In this document: positions 1 to 8,729 of the stretch, piece after piece | Layout of the letters: every line of letters starts with the position of its first letter | Position numbering within the stretch: position 1 is the stretch's first letter | Origin: Nitratidesulfovibrio termitidis HI1 | GTDB taxonomy: Bacteria; Desulfobacterota; Desulfovibrionia; Desulfovibrionales; Desulfovibrionaceae | Direction: 5' to 3' | NCBI RefSeq assembly: GCF_000504305.1 | Contig: NZ_KI632512.1 | Location: forward strand, 590,388 to 654,387 | DNA: 64,000 nucleotides | The notes under the pieces: model-generated | The model's input: only the letters and a program-made list of their open reading frames with translations | The model's database searches: none | What the model was told of the DNA's origin: nothing | Made by a program: the position numbers and the translations under genes

Positions 1-1357
1 GCAGCAGGGTGGCCAGGGCCGTGGTGCTTTCGCCCGCGTCCTGCGACAGCCGCTGGATGGACGAGGCCAGCACCCCCAGGGCCTTGCCCTTTTCACCGGT
101 ATGTGCGGCGCGGATGCTGGCGTTGAGCGCAATGAGCTCTATCTCGTCGCCGACGTCTTCTATGTCTTCAAGAAAGGCGCTCATCTGCGCCACCATCTCG
201 GCCACCTCGACCATGACGTGGCCCATGCGCTCGCCCTGCTCGGCCAGCGACAGCATGCGCGTGGCGATTTCCGACACGCTGCTCTCCATGTGGTCGAGAA
301 CGGCAGTGCCCCCGCAGCCTTCGCCCAGGCACGTTTCGTCCGAAAACCCGCCAGTCCGCTGGCCCACCCCGCGCACGCTGGCGGCAATGGCCGTCAGTTC
401 GCGCCGCAAGGTGGAAACGGCATCGGAAAAACTGCCCCGGGCGTTTTCCAACTGGGCCTGCTGCAAGGCGCAGATGTCCGCAGCCACGGCCAGTTCCACG
501 GCCAGGGCCTCGTCGGCTGGGGGTTCGTCCGAAGTGCCGGGGGTGCTGGCGGAAGAATTGGCGGGGGAACCTTCCAGACCCGCGCGGGCGTCGGCCAGGG
601 CTTCCTCCACGTGTTCCACCTGCTGGCGCACGATGTCGTGAAATTGCAGGGATCCTATGATGTGTCCCATGGAAACGGCAATGTCCGCCGTGTGGCCGCG
701 CACGTCTTCCGAGGCCTTGCGGCTGCCCTCGGCCACTTCGTGCAGGGTGTCCATGTTGTCACGGATGGAGCCGAACACCGAATAGGCGCATTCACGCTGC
801 ATCTCGTGCATCTCGCGGGTGCTGGCCTCCGCCTTTTCGGCCAGGGTGTCCAGCGTCTTGGCCTGCTGCATGATGCGATCGGAATATTCGACGATCTTGT
901 AGCCCAGCTTTTCCACATCGTCGGCAAGGGTGCTGAAGCCGCGCCCGTCGGAGCCCAGGCGGGCGCTTTCGATGCGCGTGGAAATGCCCAGCATCTGCAG
1001 GGTGCGCACCACGCGGGCGTAGTCGCGTATGGATTTGGAAAGTTCGTGCACCAGTTCGCGGGCGCGGGCCAGCATGGCGACGTCTTTGGCATCATCGTCC
1101 ACGTGGCAGAGGGTCTGCATGGCGTCCAGTTCCGCCACCAGTTCTTCCAGAATATGGCGTACGGTGTCGCCCGAGGCGATGTGGTTCAGCTTCTGGCTGT
1201 CCGCGGCGATATCCTGCACCCGCATGGCCACGTCCTGCAATTCCGCGCCAAGGGCAAGAAAGTCGTCTTCGCGCCGCTGCACCAGCAGGGCAAGCCCGCT
1301 GCCCACACGATCAAGCCGCTCCCGCACCTCGCGCGCCAGCGCCGTGTATTCCTGCAT
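1..1357 (-). CDS. Cytoplasmic chemoreceptor-like signalling protein (partial, C-terminus beyond window)
   Basis: This is the first 452 codons of a minus-strand gene that runs off the left edge. It starts at an ATG at 1357 preceded by GGAG. The visible protein is almost entirely helical with heptad-like spacing and no hydrophobic segment, so it should be cytoplasmic. Near residues 404-425 it reads ELIALNASIRAAHTGEKGKA, a recognisable but degenerate version of the methyl-accepting chemotaxis hairpin tip (compare [14 protein letters not shown] in the next gene). Two related helical blocks are joined by a Ser/Pro/Ala linker around residue 245. Its neighbour is an H-NOX chemoreceptor on the same strand, so a role in sensory clustering or adaptation is plausible, but the ligand is unknown. 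The divergent tip leaves CheA/CheW coupling uncertain. Confidence 0.75.
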   Translation of the reverse strand, partial: MQEYTALAREVRERLDRVGSGLALLVQRREDDFLALGAELQDVAMRVQDIAADSQKLNHIASGDTVRHILEELVAELDAMQTLCHVDDDAKDVAMLARARELVHELSKSIRDYARVVRTLQMLGISTRIESARLGSDGRGFSTLADDVEKLGYKIVEYSDRIMQQAKTLDTLAEKAEASTREMHEMQRECAYSVFGSIRDNMDTLHEVAEGSRKASEDVRGHTADIAVSMGHIIGSLQFHDIVRQQVEHVEEALADARAGLEGSPANSSASTPGTSDEPPADEALAVELAVAADICALQQAQLENARGSFSDAVSTLRRELTAIAASVRGVGQRTGGFSDETCLGEGCGGTAVLDHMESSVSEIATRMLSLAEQGERMGHVMVEVAEMVAQMSAFLEDIEDVGDEIELIALNASIRAAHTGEKGKALGVLASSIQRLSQDAGESTTALATLL

Positions 1358-1686
1358 CTGCGTCCCGTCTCCAGTGGTTCTGCATCCCCGCGATGCCCGG
1401 ACTGTCGCGGCATCAAACCCGCCGCACCAAAGTACCCTGCCGTGTCATGGTCCCTGCCCTGCGGCGTTGCTGCGCGCCGCCGCAGCCCTCCCGGCCGTCT
1501 TTCTTTCCCCCGGGCAGCCGGATTGCGCCATCCCGGCGCGCGCCCGTGCCGCCCGCCGTCCTGCCCGTGCGCACAGGCAAGGGCATCAGCAAATGTATGG
1601 TACCGCACCGCCCATCGTGTTTAAAGTATAAAATGGGGAAGCCCCCGCGAGAAAACGTCCCCTTTCCGTCAATGGACATTGCGCGC
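1358..1686. other. Intergenic region between two chemoreceptor genes
   Basis: This 329-base gap separates the stop of the H-NOX receptor (1687) from the start of the next same-strand gene (1357). Apart from the possible promoter at 1597-1625 and an AT-rich patch around 1618-1635, I see no conserved gene, RNA or clear terminator. Confidence 0.5.
1597..1625 (-). promoter_or_regulatory. Possible sigma-70 promoter of the partial chemoreceptor gene
   Basis: Reading leftwards, TTTAAA and TACCAT are separated by 17 bases, each matching four of six consensus bases. The site lies about 240 bases upstream of the 1357 start in a locally AT-rich patch. It is a pattern match only. Confidence 0.3.
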
Positions 1687-3792
1687 TCAGTCCAGAAAGC
1701 GGATTTCCGCTCGTGCCACATGTTCGCTCTGCGGGGTCAGCCTGACATCGACCTTCCGCTTCATGAAGTCCGCCGCACCAAGGATGATGCCCTCGAAATA
1801 CTCGAACAGCGCGCGTGAGGATCGATAGGTCATCACAAGGGTGTTCCCCTTGTCCTCATAGGTGAACGCTGGTGGATTGATGCCGGGATAGTCCTTGGTG
1901 AGCTGCTTGTGCAGTGCATCCATGCCCAGGTACAGTTCCTTCAGGTCGTTGGTCTTGAAGTAGCGGCGGTACATCCTGTAGAAACCATCCATGGTGTAAC
2001 GTCCCAGCTTGCGGAACACTTCCCTGGTCGAATCGCCCGTGATGCGCGAAAGCTCGTGGGCCATCTGCTTCAGCACCTGGTCCGGGTAGTTGGCGGTGGC
2101 CAGAAACACGGGGTTGCCCATGGCCTCCAGCATCTTGGCCACCACATCGCGCCCGTAGTTGCCCACGGCGAATTCCTGCATCAGCTTGGGCAGCACCCCG
2201 CGCATCTGCCCCTGCGACTTCCACAGCTTGGTCGCGTCCACCTTGGCCTCGCTGAAGCGCACGGCCAGGGTCAGCAGTTCCTGTGAAAGCCCGGCCAGAT
2301 ACCGTGTGGCCGCAGAGGCCTGCACCGCGCCCGTTTCCGATTCACCGGCCACCGTGGCGATGGCCTCCACCGCGCCGGTGACTTCCTCTGCCGAGGCGGA
2401 TTGCTGCTCCGCCGCCGTGGCAATCTGGGCCACCCGCTCCACCATGTCCTGTATGCGCGCAGTGATGCGGCTGATGGACTGCCCGGCTTCATTGGAAAGA
2501 CGCGTGCTTTCGGTCACCTGCCCGCCCGTAACCTGCATGGACTGCATGGCGTCGTGCGAACGCTGCTGAATGGTGCGCACGGCCTGTTCCACTTCCTTGG
2601 TGGCGGACATGGTCTTTTCGGCCAGCTTGCGCACCTCGTCGGCCACCACGGCAAAACCGCGCCCGGCGTCCCCGGCGCGGGCCGCTTCGATGGCCGCGTT
2701 CAGCGCCAGCAGGTTGGTCTGGTCGGCGATGTCGTTGATCACCCCGATGATGCGGCCGATCTCGCCCGCCTGACCGTCCAGCTGGTTCAGTTCCGTGGCC
2801 AGCCGGTCGGCCGATTCGGCCACGGCGTTGATGCCTTCCACGGCGCGCTGCACCAGTGTCGCGCCCGCCGTGGCATCGTCGCGGGCGCCCTGGGCGGCGT
2901 CGGAGGTGGCCGATGCGTTGCGCGCCACCTCCAGCACGGTGTTGCGCATCTGCTCCATGGCCGTGGCCACCGACGCGGCCTGCTCCTTCTGACGTGCCGC
3001 CCCCCGTGCCTGCTCGTCGGACGAGGCGGAAAGTTCTTCGGAAGCGGACGCCACCCGCTGGGCCAGCCCGCTGATATCGGCCCCCGTGGCCAGCAGTTCC
3101 TGCTGGCGCAATTCCAGGGCCGAACATTCGCGCCGCGAGTCACTGTGGTCGAACAAGGTCACCACCGCACCGGTCACGATGCCGTCGGCATCCACCAGGG
3201 ATTCGGAAAGCACCTGCAACGACAGGGGTACCCCGGACGGGGTGGCCAGTTCCACGTCGCGGTGCATGGAAGTGGTGGGGAGCACGGGCATGAAATCCAG
3301 CGCGGCTTTTGCGGACCCGTTATTCCCCGCGCCCCCCGCAAGTGCCTCGGCCGGGGTGCGCCCGACCATCCGTTCCTCCGACAGTCCCGCCAGGGTGACC
3401 ACCCCCTTGCTGACCCTGGCGATGCGGCCCGAGGCATCCAGCAGCAACACCGGAGCGGTCATGACGTCGAAGGCCGTATGCAGTTGAGTGGTATCCGCCT
3501 CCAGCCGGGCTGCGGCCTCCAAAGCCGGGTGAGGGGCCACATCCCGGGCGCGCATGTCGTCCCGCACCCGCACCGGCCCCAGCGCTGCCAGTTCGGTTCT
3601 CAGCCGCTCCAGCGACGATGCGGTGGCACGCATCGCGTAGGCAATGACCCCGGCGGTCAGTGCAAGACCGCCGCACAAGGCGATGCCGGACCACGCGACG
3701 CCGCCCGGAAGCGCAAGACCGGCGGCGAGAAGGCTCAATGCGGCACCAAGTGCGGCCAGGACAATGGGAAAGGGCGAACGCGAGTTTTCCAT
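1687..3792 (-). CDS. Methyl-accepting chemotaxis protein with PAS and C-terminal H-NOX haem domain
   Basis: A 701-residue chemoreceptor. Two transmembrane helices lie at about residues 9-28 and 33-52 with almost no periplasmic loop. They are followed by a HAMP-less linker, a PAS-like domain (about 95-215) and a cytoplasmic signalling domain (about 230-510) whose tip reads [20 protein letters not shown]. Residues 530-701 form an H-NOX (haem-NO/oxygen binding) domain. The proximal haem ligand is His628 in [10 protein letters not shown], and the propionate-binding YxSxR motif is Tyr656/Ser658/Arg660. Aligned without gaps to the Thermoanaerobacter Tar4 H-NOX, Tyr665 matches its distal oxygen-binding Tyr140, which favours O2 as well as NO binding. 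Likely output is chemotaxis away from oxygen or NO in an anaerobe (inference). The start at 3792 has GGAG upstream. Confidence 0.93.
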   Translation of the reverse strand: MENSRSPFPIVLAALGAALSLLAAGLALPGGVAWSGIALCGGLALTAGVIAYAMRATASSLERLRTELAALGPVRVRDDMRARDVAPHPALEAAARLEADTTQLHTAFDVMTAPVLLLDASGRIARVSKGVVTLAGLSEERMVGRTPAEALAGGAGNNGSAKAALDFMPVLPTTSMHRDVELATPSGVPLSLQVLSESLVDADGIVTGAVVTLFDHSDSRRECSALELRQQELLATGADISGLAQRVASASEELSASSDEQARGAARQKEQAASVATAMEQMRNTVLEVARNASATSDAAQGARDDATAGATLVQRAVEGINAVAESADRLATELNQLDGQAGEIGRIIGVINDIADQTNLLALNAAIEAARAGDAGRGFAVVADEVRKLAEKTMSATKEVEQAVRTIQQRSHDAMQSMQVTGGQVTESTRLSNEAGQSISRITARIQDMVERVAQIATAAEQQSASAEEVTGAVEAIATVAGESETGAVQASAATRYLAGLSQELLTLAVRFSEAKVDATKLWKSQGQMRGVLPKLMQEFAVGNYGRDVVAKMLEAMGNPVFLATANYPDQVLKQMAHELSRITGDSTREVFRKLGRYTMDGFYRMYRRYFKTNDLKELYLGMDALHKQLTKDYPGINPPAFTYEDKGNTLVMTYRSSRALFEYFEGIILGAADFMKRKVDVRLTPQSEHVARAEIRFLD

Positions 3793-4323
3793 GGCAGTCT
3801 CCGGGGCGGTGATGTTGTTCCGGGAAGCAGAGCCGAATGTACCGTGTTACCCGGCCCAAGCAAGCGGGATTTCCAGATTATCATGCGAAGGCCCGGGATA
3901 GCCCCGCCCTGGTCCCTGTCCGGGCAGGACGCGACAGGGGCATGGGGGCCCGGCCTGCGCCAGCCCGGTCCAGAATCCAAGCCCGATGTCAGGGCCCGGC
4001 ATCTGGGCCAGACATCTGGCAAACATCTGGGCCAGAAGTCTGGGTCGGACGTCAGGACCGGACGCCTGGGCCGAACAGCGTCCCATCAGACCGCCGCAAC
4101 ACCGTTGAAGATCGGTACGGCGTACGGGCACACCCGGCCTATCGGCAGGAACTGCCGAAACACAGGGGGAAAACAACGGCGGCGCCGCAACGGACGCACC
4201 ATGGCAGAGCGTGGCGGTATTGCGGAAGAACGCTGCAACAGCTGAGGGAAAGGGGGGGAGAGAGAGGGAAAGAACCGGCGGGCAAGCGGACGTGGGCGGC
4301 AAGGCAGGGGCCTTGCCGCGCGC
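3793..4323. other. 531-base intergenic region with degenerate direct repeats
   Basis: No credible gene is seen between the radA stop and the chemoreceptor start. The region is GC-rich and carries degenerate direct repeats at 3970-4080, including two exact copies of catctgggccaga (4000 and 4024, spacing 24) followed by diverged copies. An AT-rich patch, tgataatc when read leftwards (about 3875-3885), could belong to the chemoreceptor promoter. Confidence 0.5.
3970..4080. repeat. Degenerate direct repeats, about 24-bp period
   Basis: Successive units resemble catctgggccagac / catctgggccagaa / gtctgggtcggacg / cgcctgggccgaac. The first two share a 13-base identical core, 24 bases apart. They lie outside any gene and resemble the in-gene repeats at 43783-43860 in wording (tctgggccgga). 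Confidence 0.6.
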
Positions 4324-5781
4324 CTAGACGCCGTCTTCGGACTCGGAATCGGCGGGGTCGCCGAAGCCGGACGGGGTGCCCCCGCCTTGCGCGCGTGATC
4401 CATGCCCGGCCGGGTCGGCGTACGCGGGGCGCTTGGCGCGTCGGAACAGCGCATCCTGCAAGGCGGCCACGGTGGGCACGCCGTGCGCATGATCATCGGC
4501 GGGATGCAGGATGGGCGTATAGCCCAGCCTGCGGGCCTGGTCGCGGCGGATGGAATGGGCGGCCACCGGGCGCACTTGCCCGTTGAGATCGACCTCGCCC
4601 CAGAACACGGCCCGCCCGGGCAGGGGCAGATCGTAGAACGACGACAGCACGGCGGCCACCAGCCCCAGGTCCATGCCGGGATCCTGCAACTTCATGCCGC
4701 CGCCGATCTTGGCGTAGATGTCCACCTGCCCGAAGTTGAGGCGCAGCCGCTTTTCCAGCACCGCCAGCAGCAGGTGCAGCCGGTTGACGTCGAACCCCAG
4801 CCCCGTGCGGCGCGGAATGGCCAGATAGCTGCGGGTGACCAGGGCCTGCACCTCAACGGCAAGGGGACGCTGCCCGTCCACGGCCATGACCAGCGCGGTG
4901 CCCGACAGGGCCGGGTCGCGCGCGCCGAGGAAGAAGGTGGAAGGGTCTTCCACCACCTCCATGCCCTGCTCCACCATGCGGAAGACCAGCAGTTCCTGAT
5001 TGGGGCCAAAACGGTTCTTGAGCACCCGCAGCAGGCGGAACATCTGCCGCCGGTCGCCTTCGATGGAAATGACCGTGTCCACCAGGTGTTCCAGCAGGCG
5101 TGGCCCGGCCAGTGCGCCGTCCTTGGTCACGTGGCCCACCAGCAGCACGGTGGTGCCGCTGCGCTTGCAGGCCTCCACGATTTCCGTGGACACGGCGCGC
5201 ACCTGGCTGACGTTGCCGGGCAGCCCCTCTGCCCTGTCGGAACTGACGGTCTGCACGGAATCGACGATGAGCAGCGCCGGGGCTTCGGGGCCTTCGAGAT
5301 GGGGCAGGACATCGTCCAGCCTGGTGGTGGCAACGGCCATCAGTTCGTCGTGCAGCACGCCAAGGCGGGCGGCGCGGGCCTTCAACTGGGGCAGCGATTC
5401 CTCGCCCGAAAGATACAGCACGCCGCGTCCGGCGGCGGCAACGGCCCCGGCTACCTGCAACAGCAGCGTGGACTTGCCGATGCCCGGCTCGCCCCCCACA
5501 AGGATGGCCGCACCCGGCACAAGGCCCTTGCCCAGCACGCGGTCCAGCGCATCCAGGCCGCTGCCGAAGGGTTCGGCGCCGTGGTCGGCCACGTCCTTCA
5601 GCGCCTGGGCCCTGCCCTGCGGCCCTGCGGACGACGCGCCGGGGCGTGCCCCGGCCTTGCCCTCGCGCGGGGCCATGGTCAGTTCAAGGGTGTTCCATTC
5701 CTTGCAGGCGGGGCACTGGCCGCGCCATTGCGGCGCGCGCGCCCCGCAGGCGGTGCAGACGTAGGTTTCGCGCAGCTTCAC
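4324..5781 (-). CDS. radA: DNA repair protein RadA
   Basis: A 485-residue RadA/Sms, a branch-migration ATPase that processes recombination intermediates. The N-terminal zinc finger has Cys9, Cys12, Cys23 and Cys26. The Walker A motif GEPGIGKST is at residues 97-105, and the RadA-specific KNRFGPNQE motif is present. The C-terminal half is the Lon-protease-like domain. The start codon is GTG at 5781. The gene follows the zinc-ribbon gene by 9 bases on the same strand, so they probably share a transcript. The last 40 residues are a Gly/Ala/Asp-rich tail beyond the usual domain end. Confidence 0.97.
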   Translation of the reverse strand: MKLRETYVCTACGARAPQWRGQCPACKEWNTLELTMAPREGKAGARPGASSAGPQGRAQALKDVADHGAEPFGSGLDALDRVLGKGLVPGAAILVGGEPGIGKSTLLLQVAGAVAAAGRGVLYLSGEESLPQLKARAARLGVLHDELMAVATTRLDDVLPHLEGPEAPALLIVDSVQTVSSDRAEGLPGNVSQVRAVSTEIVEACKRSGTTVLLVGHVTKDGALAGPRLLEHLVDTVISIEGDRRQMFRLLRVLKNRFGPNQELLVFRMVEQGMEVVEDPSTFFLGARDPALSGTALVMAVDGQRPLAVEVQALVTRSYLAIPRRTGLGFDVNRLHLLLAVLEKRLRLNFGQVDIYAKIGGGMKLQDPGMDLGLVAAVLSSFYDLPLPGRAVFWGEVDLNGQVRPVAAHSIRRDQARRLGYTPILHPADDHAHGVPTVAALQDALFRRAKRPAYADPAGHGSRAQGGGTPSGFGDPADSESEDGV

Positions 5782-5790
5782 GGGCGCACG

Positions 5791-6756
5791 CTACTTGCCG
5801 TCGGGGGGGATGCGCGCCTCCACCACCTTGACGCCGAATTCGGCCACGGAGGCGGGCGGGTTGTAGAACACCACCATGAACGGCACTTCGCCGCCGGGGG
5901 GTACGTTGGTGTTGTTGGTGAGGATTTCGATCTTGTTGTTGAGGGCCGTTTCCAGTTCCTGCTCGCCCAGCACCTGCAACTGGAACAGCGACACGGTGAC
6001 CCCGCACAGCTGCTGTTTGGTGACCACGGCCGTGCCCGCCGCGTCGTACAGCGAGGCTTCGATCTTCATCAGTTCGCGCGGCGAGGAAAAGTTGTTCACC
6101 ACCTTGCCCTCGATCACCGCAACCTGGCCCACCTTCTCGTTGTTCACGTAATACTGGCGGTAGTTGCGCAAGGCGATGTTCTTGATCTGCTCGGTGCCGT
6201 TGACCGCGGGCGGGGGCGTTTCCACCGCCTTGTCCCCTGGCCACATGCCGGTGAAGCGCAGGGTGACGCCCACGGCCACGGCCAGCAGCACGGCCACGAA
6301 CCCGGCGATGACCGGCCAGCCGTACTTTTTGGGCGGCACGGCGGGCGGGGCGTCGTCCAGGTTGTAGCCCTTCATGGAGCCGATGATGTCGCTGACGTCC
6401 GGGCCATCGTCGGCACTGCCGCGCTTGCGGGCATCGGCCTGCACCTTGGCACGGACGGCGGCTGCCAGATCCGCCTCGGGGTCGGAAGCCACGTCGAAGG
6501 GGCCGTGATCCAGTTCCGCGCCGTTGGACGATACGGTGTCGGAAGCGGCGGCGTCATCCGGTCCGCCCATGCCAAGTCCGCCCATGCCAAGTCCACCCAT
6601 GACGGCGTCGAAATCGGGCGCGCCAGCGGATGGCGGCGTGGCCGATTCGATGGGAAAGACGGACTTGCACAGGGTGCATTTCAGCTTCGCACCGGGGCGG
6701 GCGCGATCGTCGGGCAGGTTGTATTTGGTCGAGCAGCTGGGGCAAATGACGATCAT
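5791..6756 (-). CDS. Zinc-ribbon (MJ0042-type) single-pass membrane protein, DUF3426-like
   Basis: A 321-residue protein of unknown function. The N-terminus is an MJ0042-type zinc ribbon (Cys5, Cys8, Cys27, Cys30). A low-complexity acidic linker follows, containing a Gly-Met repeat (MGGLGMGGLGMGG) near residues 53-65. One transmembrane helix spans about 146-168, and the C-terminal domain resembles DUF3426, predicted periplasmic. The arrangement suggests a membrane-anchored protein sensing or binding something in the cytoplasm through its zinc ribbon. The start at 6756 has GAGGTG upstream. It is likely co-transcribed with radA. The repeat is visible in the DNA at about 6561-6603. Confidence 0.85.
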   Translation of the reverse strand: MIVICPSCSTKYNLPDDRARPGAKLKCTLCKSVFPIESATPPSAGAPDFDAVMGGLGMGGLGMGGPDDAAASDTVSSNGAELDHGPFDVASDPEADLAAAVRAKVQADARKRGSADDGPDVSDIIGSMKGYNLDDAPPAVPPKKYGWPVIAGFVAVLLAVAVGVTLRFTGMWPGDKAVETPPPAVNGTEQIKNIALRNYRQYYVNNEKVGQVAVIEGKVVNNFSSPRELMKIEASLYDAAGTAVVTKQQLCGVTVSLFQLQVLGEQELETALNNKIEILTNNTNVPPGGEVPFMVVFYNPPASVAEFGVKVVEARIPPDGK

Positions 6757-6825
6757 CGGGCACCTCGGACGTGGAATCTCGGCGAATGGCCGGGGCGCGA
6801 CGACAGGCAGGCGGCGTGGCCCACC

Positions 6826-7365
6826 CTAGGCGCCCTCGGCTTCGATGACGGCTTCGTAGATACCGGGAAGTTCGCGATACCGTTCGGCATAGTCGAGGCC
6901 ATACCCTACAATGAAGCCACCGGGCAACGCAAACCCCGCAAAGTCCACGCGCACGGGCACCGCGCGGCGCTCCTGCTTGTCCACCAGCGCGGCCAGGCGC
7001 AGGCTCTTTGCACCGCGCGCCGCAAGCTGACGGAACAGGAAGTCCACGGTGTGGCCGGTGTCCACGATGTCTTCCACCAGCAGCACGTGCTTGCCCTGCA
7101 AGGGCACTTCCACGTCCTTGGTGAAGCTGACGGTGCCGCAGGTTGCGGTGGACGAGCCGTAGCTGGCCACGCGCACGAAATCGAGTTCCGGGCGCATGTC
7201 CAGGTGCCGCACCAGATCGGCAAAGAACATGAACGCGCCCTTCAGCACGCAGACCACCACCAGTTCCTCGCCCGCGTACAGGCGATTGATCTCCTGGCCC
7301 ATTTCGGCCACGCGCGTGGCGATGGCCTGTGCGTCGTACACTACCTTCAAGTCCTTGATCTTCAT
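6826..7365 (-). CDS. hpt: Hypoxanthine phosphoribosyltransferase
   Basis: A 179-residue purine-salvage enzyme that transfers phosphoribose from PRPP to hypoxanthine (and often guanine). The PRPP loop reads LLVEDIVDTGHT, the signature of type I phosphoribosyltransferases, and VCVLKGAFMFFADL near the N-terminus is typical of Hpt. I chose the start at 7365 (MKIKDLKV) because a GGAGG sits 10 bases upstream and the family alignment begins there. The in-frame open extension up to 7590 has no family similarity. Confidence 0.95.
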   Translation of the reverse strand: MKIKDLKVVYDAQAIATRVAEMGQEINRLYAGEELVVVCVLKGAFMFFADLVRHLDMRPELDFVRVASYGSSTATCGTVSFTKDVEVPLQGKHVLLVEDIVDTGHTVDFLFRQLAARGAKSLRLAALVDKQERRAVPVRVDFAGFALPGGFIVGYGLDYAERYRELPGIYEAVIEAEGA

Positions 7366-7520
7366 CGTCGTCCGGCCTCCGGGCCCGTGTATCGCAGGGT
7401 GCCGGGCACACCGCGTCGTGCGCGGGGCGCCCGGCCCGTGGGTTGTCATGTGAACACGCGGCGGCTGATGGCGCCGGGGCACGGCACGCGCCAGTGGATG
7501 GCACGCGGCGCGCCAACCAG

Positions 7521-7988
7521 CTACATTTCCAGCAGCACCGCCGTTTCGTCGCAATCGGGGAACTTGGGACAGTGGATGCAGTCCGCCCATATTTTCTGGG
7601 GCAGCACGTCCTTTTCCACCACCCGGAACCCCATCCGCAAAAAGAAATCCACCTGGTAGGTCAGCGCGAACACCCGGAAGATGCCCAGGGTCACGGCATC
7701 GCTCAGGCAGGCATCCACTAGCTTGCGCCCCCAGCCCTTGCCGCGCAGGTCGTCGGCCACCACCAGCGAACGCACCTCGGCGATGTCGTCCCAGGCGATG
7801 GACAGGGCGCAGCAGCCCACCAGCGGGCCGCCGTCGTCGGGATCAATGACCAGAAAGTCGCGCAGGTGGCTGTACAGCTGGTTCAGCGAACGCGGCAGCA
7901 GCAGCCCCTGGCCGGAGGTGTGCATGAGCAGGCCGTGAATGGCCTTGACGTCCTGCACGCGGGCCTTGCGGATGTACGGCTGGCCCAT
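7521..7988 (-). CDS. GNAT-family N-acetyltransferase (short N-acetylglutamate synthase-like)
   Basis: A 155-residue GNAT acetyltransferase. The acetyl-CoA binding segment reads VVADDLRGKGWGRKL (RxxGxG type). The C-terminal stretch LPQKIWADCIHCPKFPDCDE, with three cysteines, is characteristic of the short stand-alone ArgA-like synthases of delta-proteobacteria. The substrate could be glutamate (first step of arginine synthesis), but this is by family resemblance only. Its ATG at 7988 directly abuts the stop of the thioredoxin-like gene, with a G-rich ribosome site inside that gene's end, so the two are translationally linked. Confidence 0.8.
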   Translation of the reverse strand: MGQPYIRKARVQDVKAIHGLLMHTSGQGLLLPRSLNQLYSHLRDFLVIDPDDGGPLVGCCALSIAWDDIAEVRSLVVADDLRGKGWGRKLVDACLSDAVTLGIFRVFALTYQVDFFLRMGFRVVEKDVLPQKIWADCIHCPKFPDCDETAVLLEM

Positions 7989-8462
7989 CTAGTTGCCCCC
8001 CAGCAGGGTATCCACGAACTTGCCCAGTTCGTCGGCCTCGACGAGGCCCACGTGGTTGGCCACCAGCTTGCCCTGCCGGTCGTAAACCAACAGTTGCGGG
8101 ATGGAGGACACGTTGAAGAAACGCTGCAATTCCTCCTTGCCCTTCCACACCGGATAATTGAACGGCGTGCGGGACATGAAGGCCGCCAGTTGCCTGGGGT
8201 TGTCGTCCAGCGAAATGCCGTACAGGGCCACCTTGTCTTCGGAATATCGGGCGCGCACGTTGATCAGGCCGGGGATTTCCTCCAGGCACGGCGGGCACCA
8301 CGAGGCAAAGAAGTTGACGATGACCACCTTGCCCTTGGCGGCGGTGACGCGGCGCAGCAATTCGCCGGAGCCCATCTCTTCCACGGCGGGAGCCGCAACG
8401 GCAACGCCGCACAGGACGACGAGCAGCAGCGGAAGAAGTGCAAGCGATGTCAGGCGTTTCAT
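7989..8462 (-). CDS. TlpA/ResA-like periplasmic thiol-disulfide protein
   Basis: A 157-residue exported thioredoxin-fold protein. Residues 1-24 are a signal peptide ending near VAVAAP. The active site is FFASWCPPCLEE, with the WCPPC motif of TlpA/ResA proteins. It probably reduces or isomerises disulfides in periplasmic partners such as cytochrome c apoproteins. The ATG at 8462 is preceded by GGAGG. It is followed without a gap by the GNAT gene. Confidence 0.9.
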   Translation of the reverse strand: MKRLTSLALLPLLLVVLCGVAVAAPAVEEMGSGELLRRVTAAKGKVVIVNFFASWCPPCLEEIPGLINVRARYSEDKVALYGISLDDNPRQLAAFMSRTPFNYPVWKGKEELQRFFNVSSIPQLLVYDRQGKLVANHVGLVEADELGKFVDTLLGGN

Positions 8463-8579
8463 CTAAAAGCCTCCGAGGGGATAAAGCCACTGCGCCCGGA
8501 ATGCCACGGGCGGCCGCCCACGGCTGAGTGCCCATAGCAGTTCCGGGGGTCCGCCACGGGGCGGAGCGCATTCTTACCG

Positions 8580-8612
8580 CCGAACGCGCGCCGGGGCAAC
8601 CGGCGCGTTCGG
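8580..8612 (-). terminator. Hairpin downstream of metH
   Basis: A 10-bp perfect stem (ccgaacgcgc / gcgcgttcgg) lies between the metH stop and the next gene on the same strand. There is no T-tract, so it may be a weak or Rho-assisted terminator. Confidence 0.4.
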
Positions 8613-8729
8613 AACGGTCACGCGGGAAAGAGAGGAAAAGGATGCCGGGACGGCGAATCCGTTCAAGATGTCGAGAAAAGCGTGCGGAGCGTCGGCTGCG
8701 GGCCTTGCCACGGGTCCGGGCGGGATACC

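Noticed and set aside
6826-7590. A 254-residue Hpt with long N-terminus
   Set aside because: The family begins at 7365, where GGAGG is found; the extension has no similarity.
4402-7659. A long open frame on the plus strand opposite radA, the zinc-ribbon gene and hpt
   Set aside because: The protein has no family similarity and is His/Gly/Arg-rich, as expected for the antisense of high-GC genes; similar shadows lie opposite metH (8682-11156), fusA2 (40268-43063) and xsc (56845-59517).
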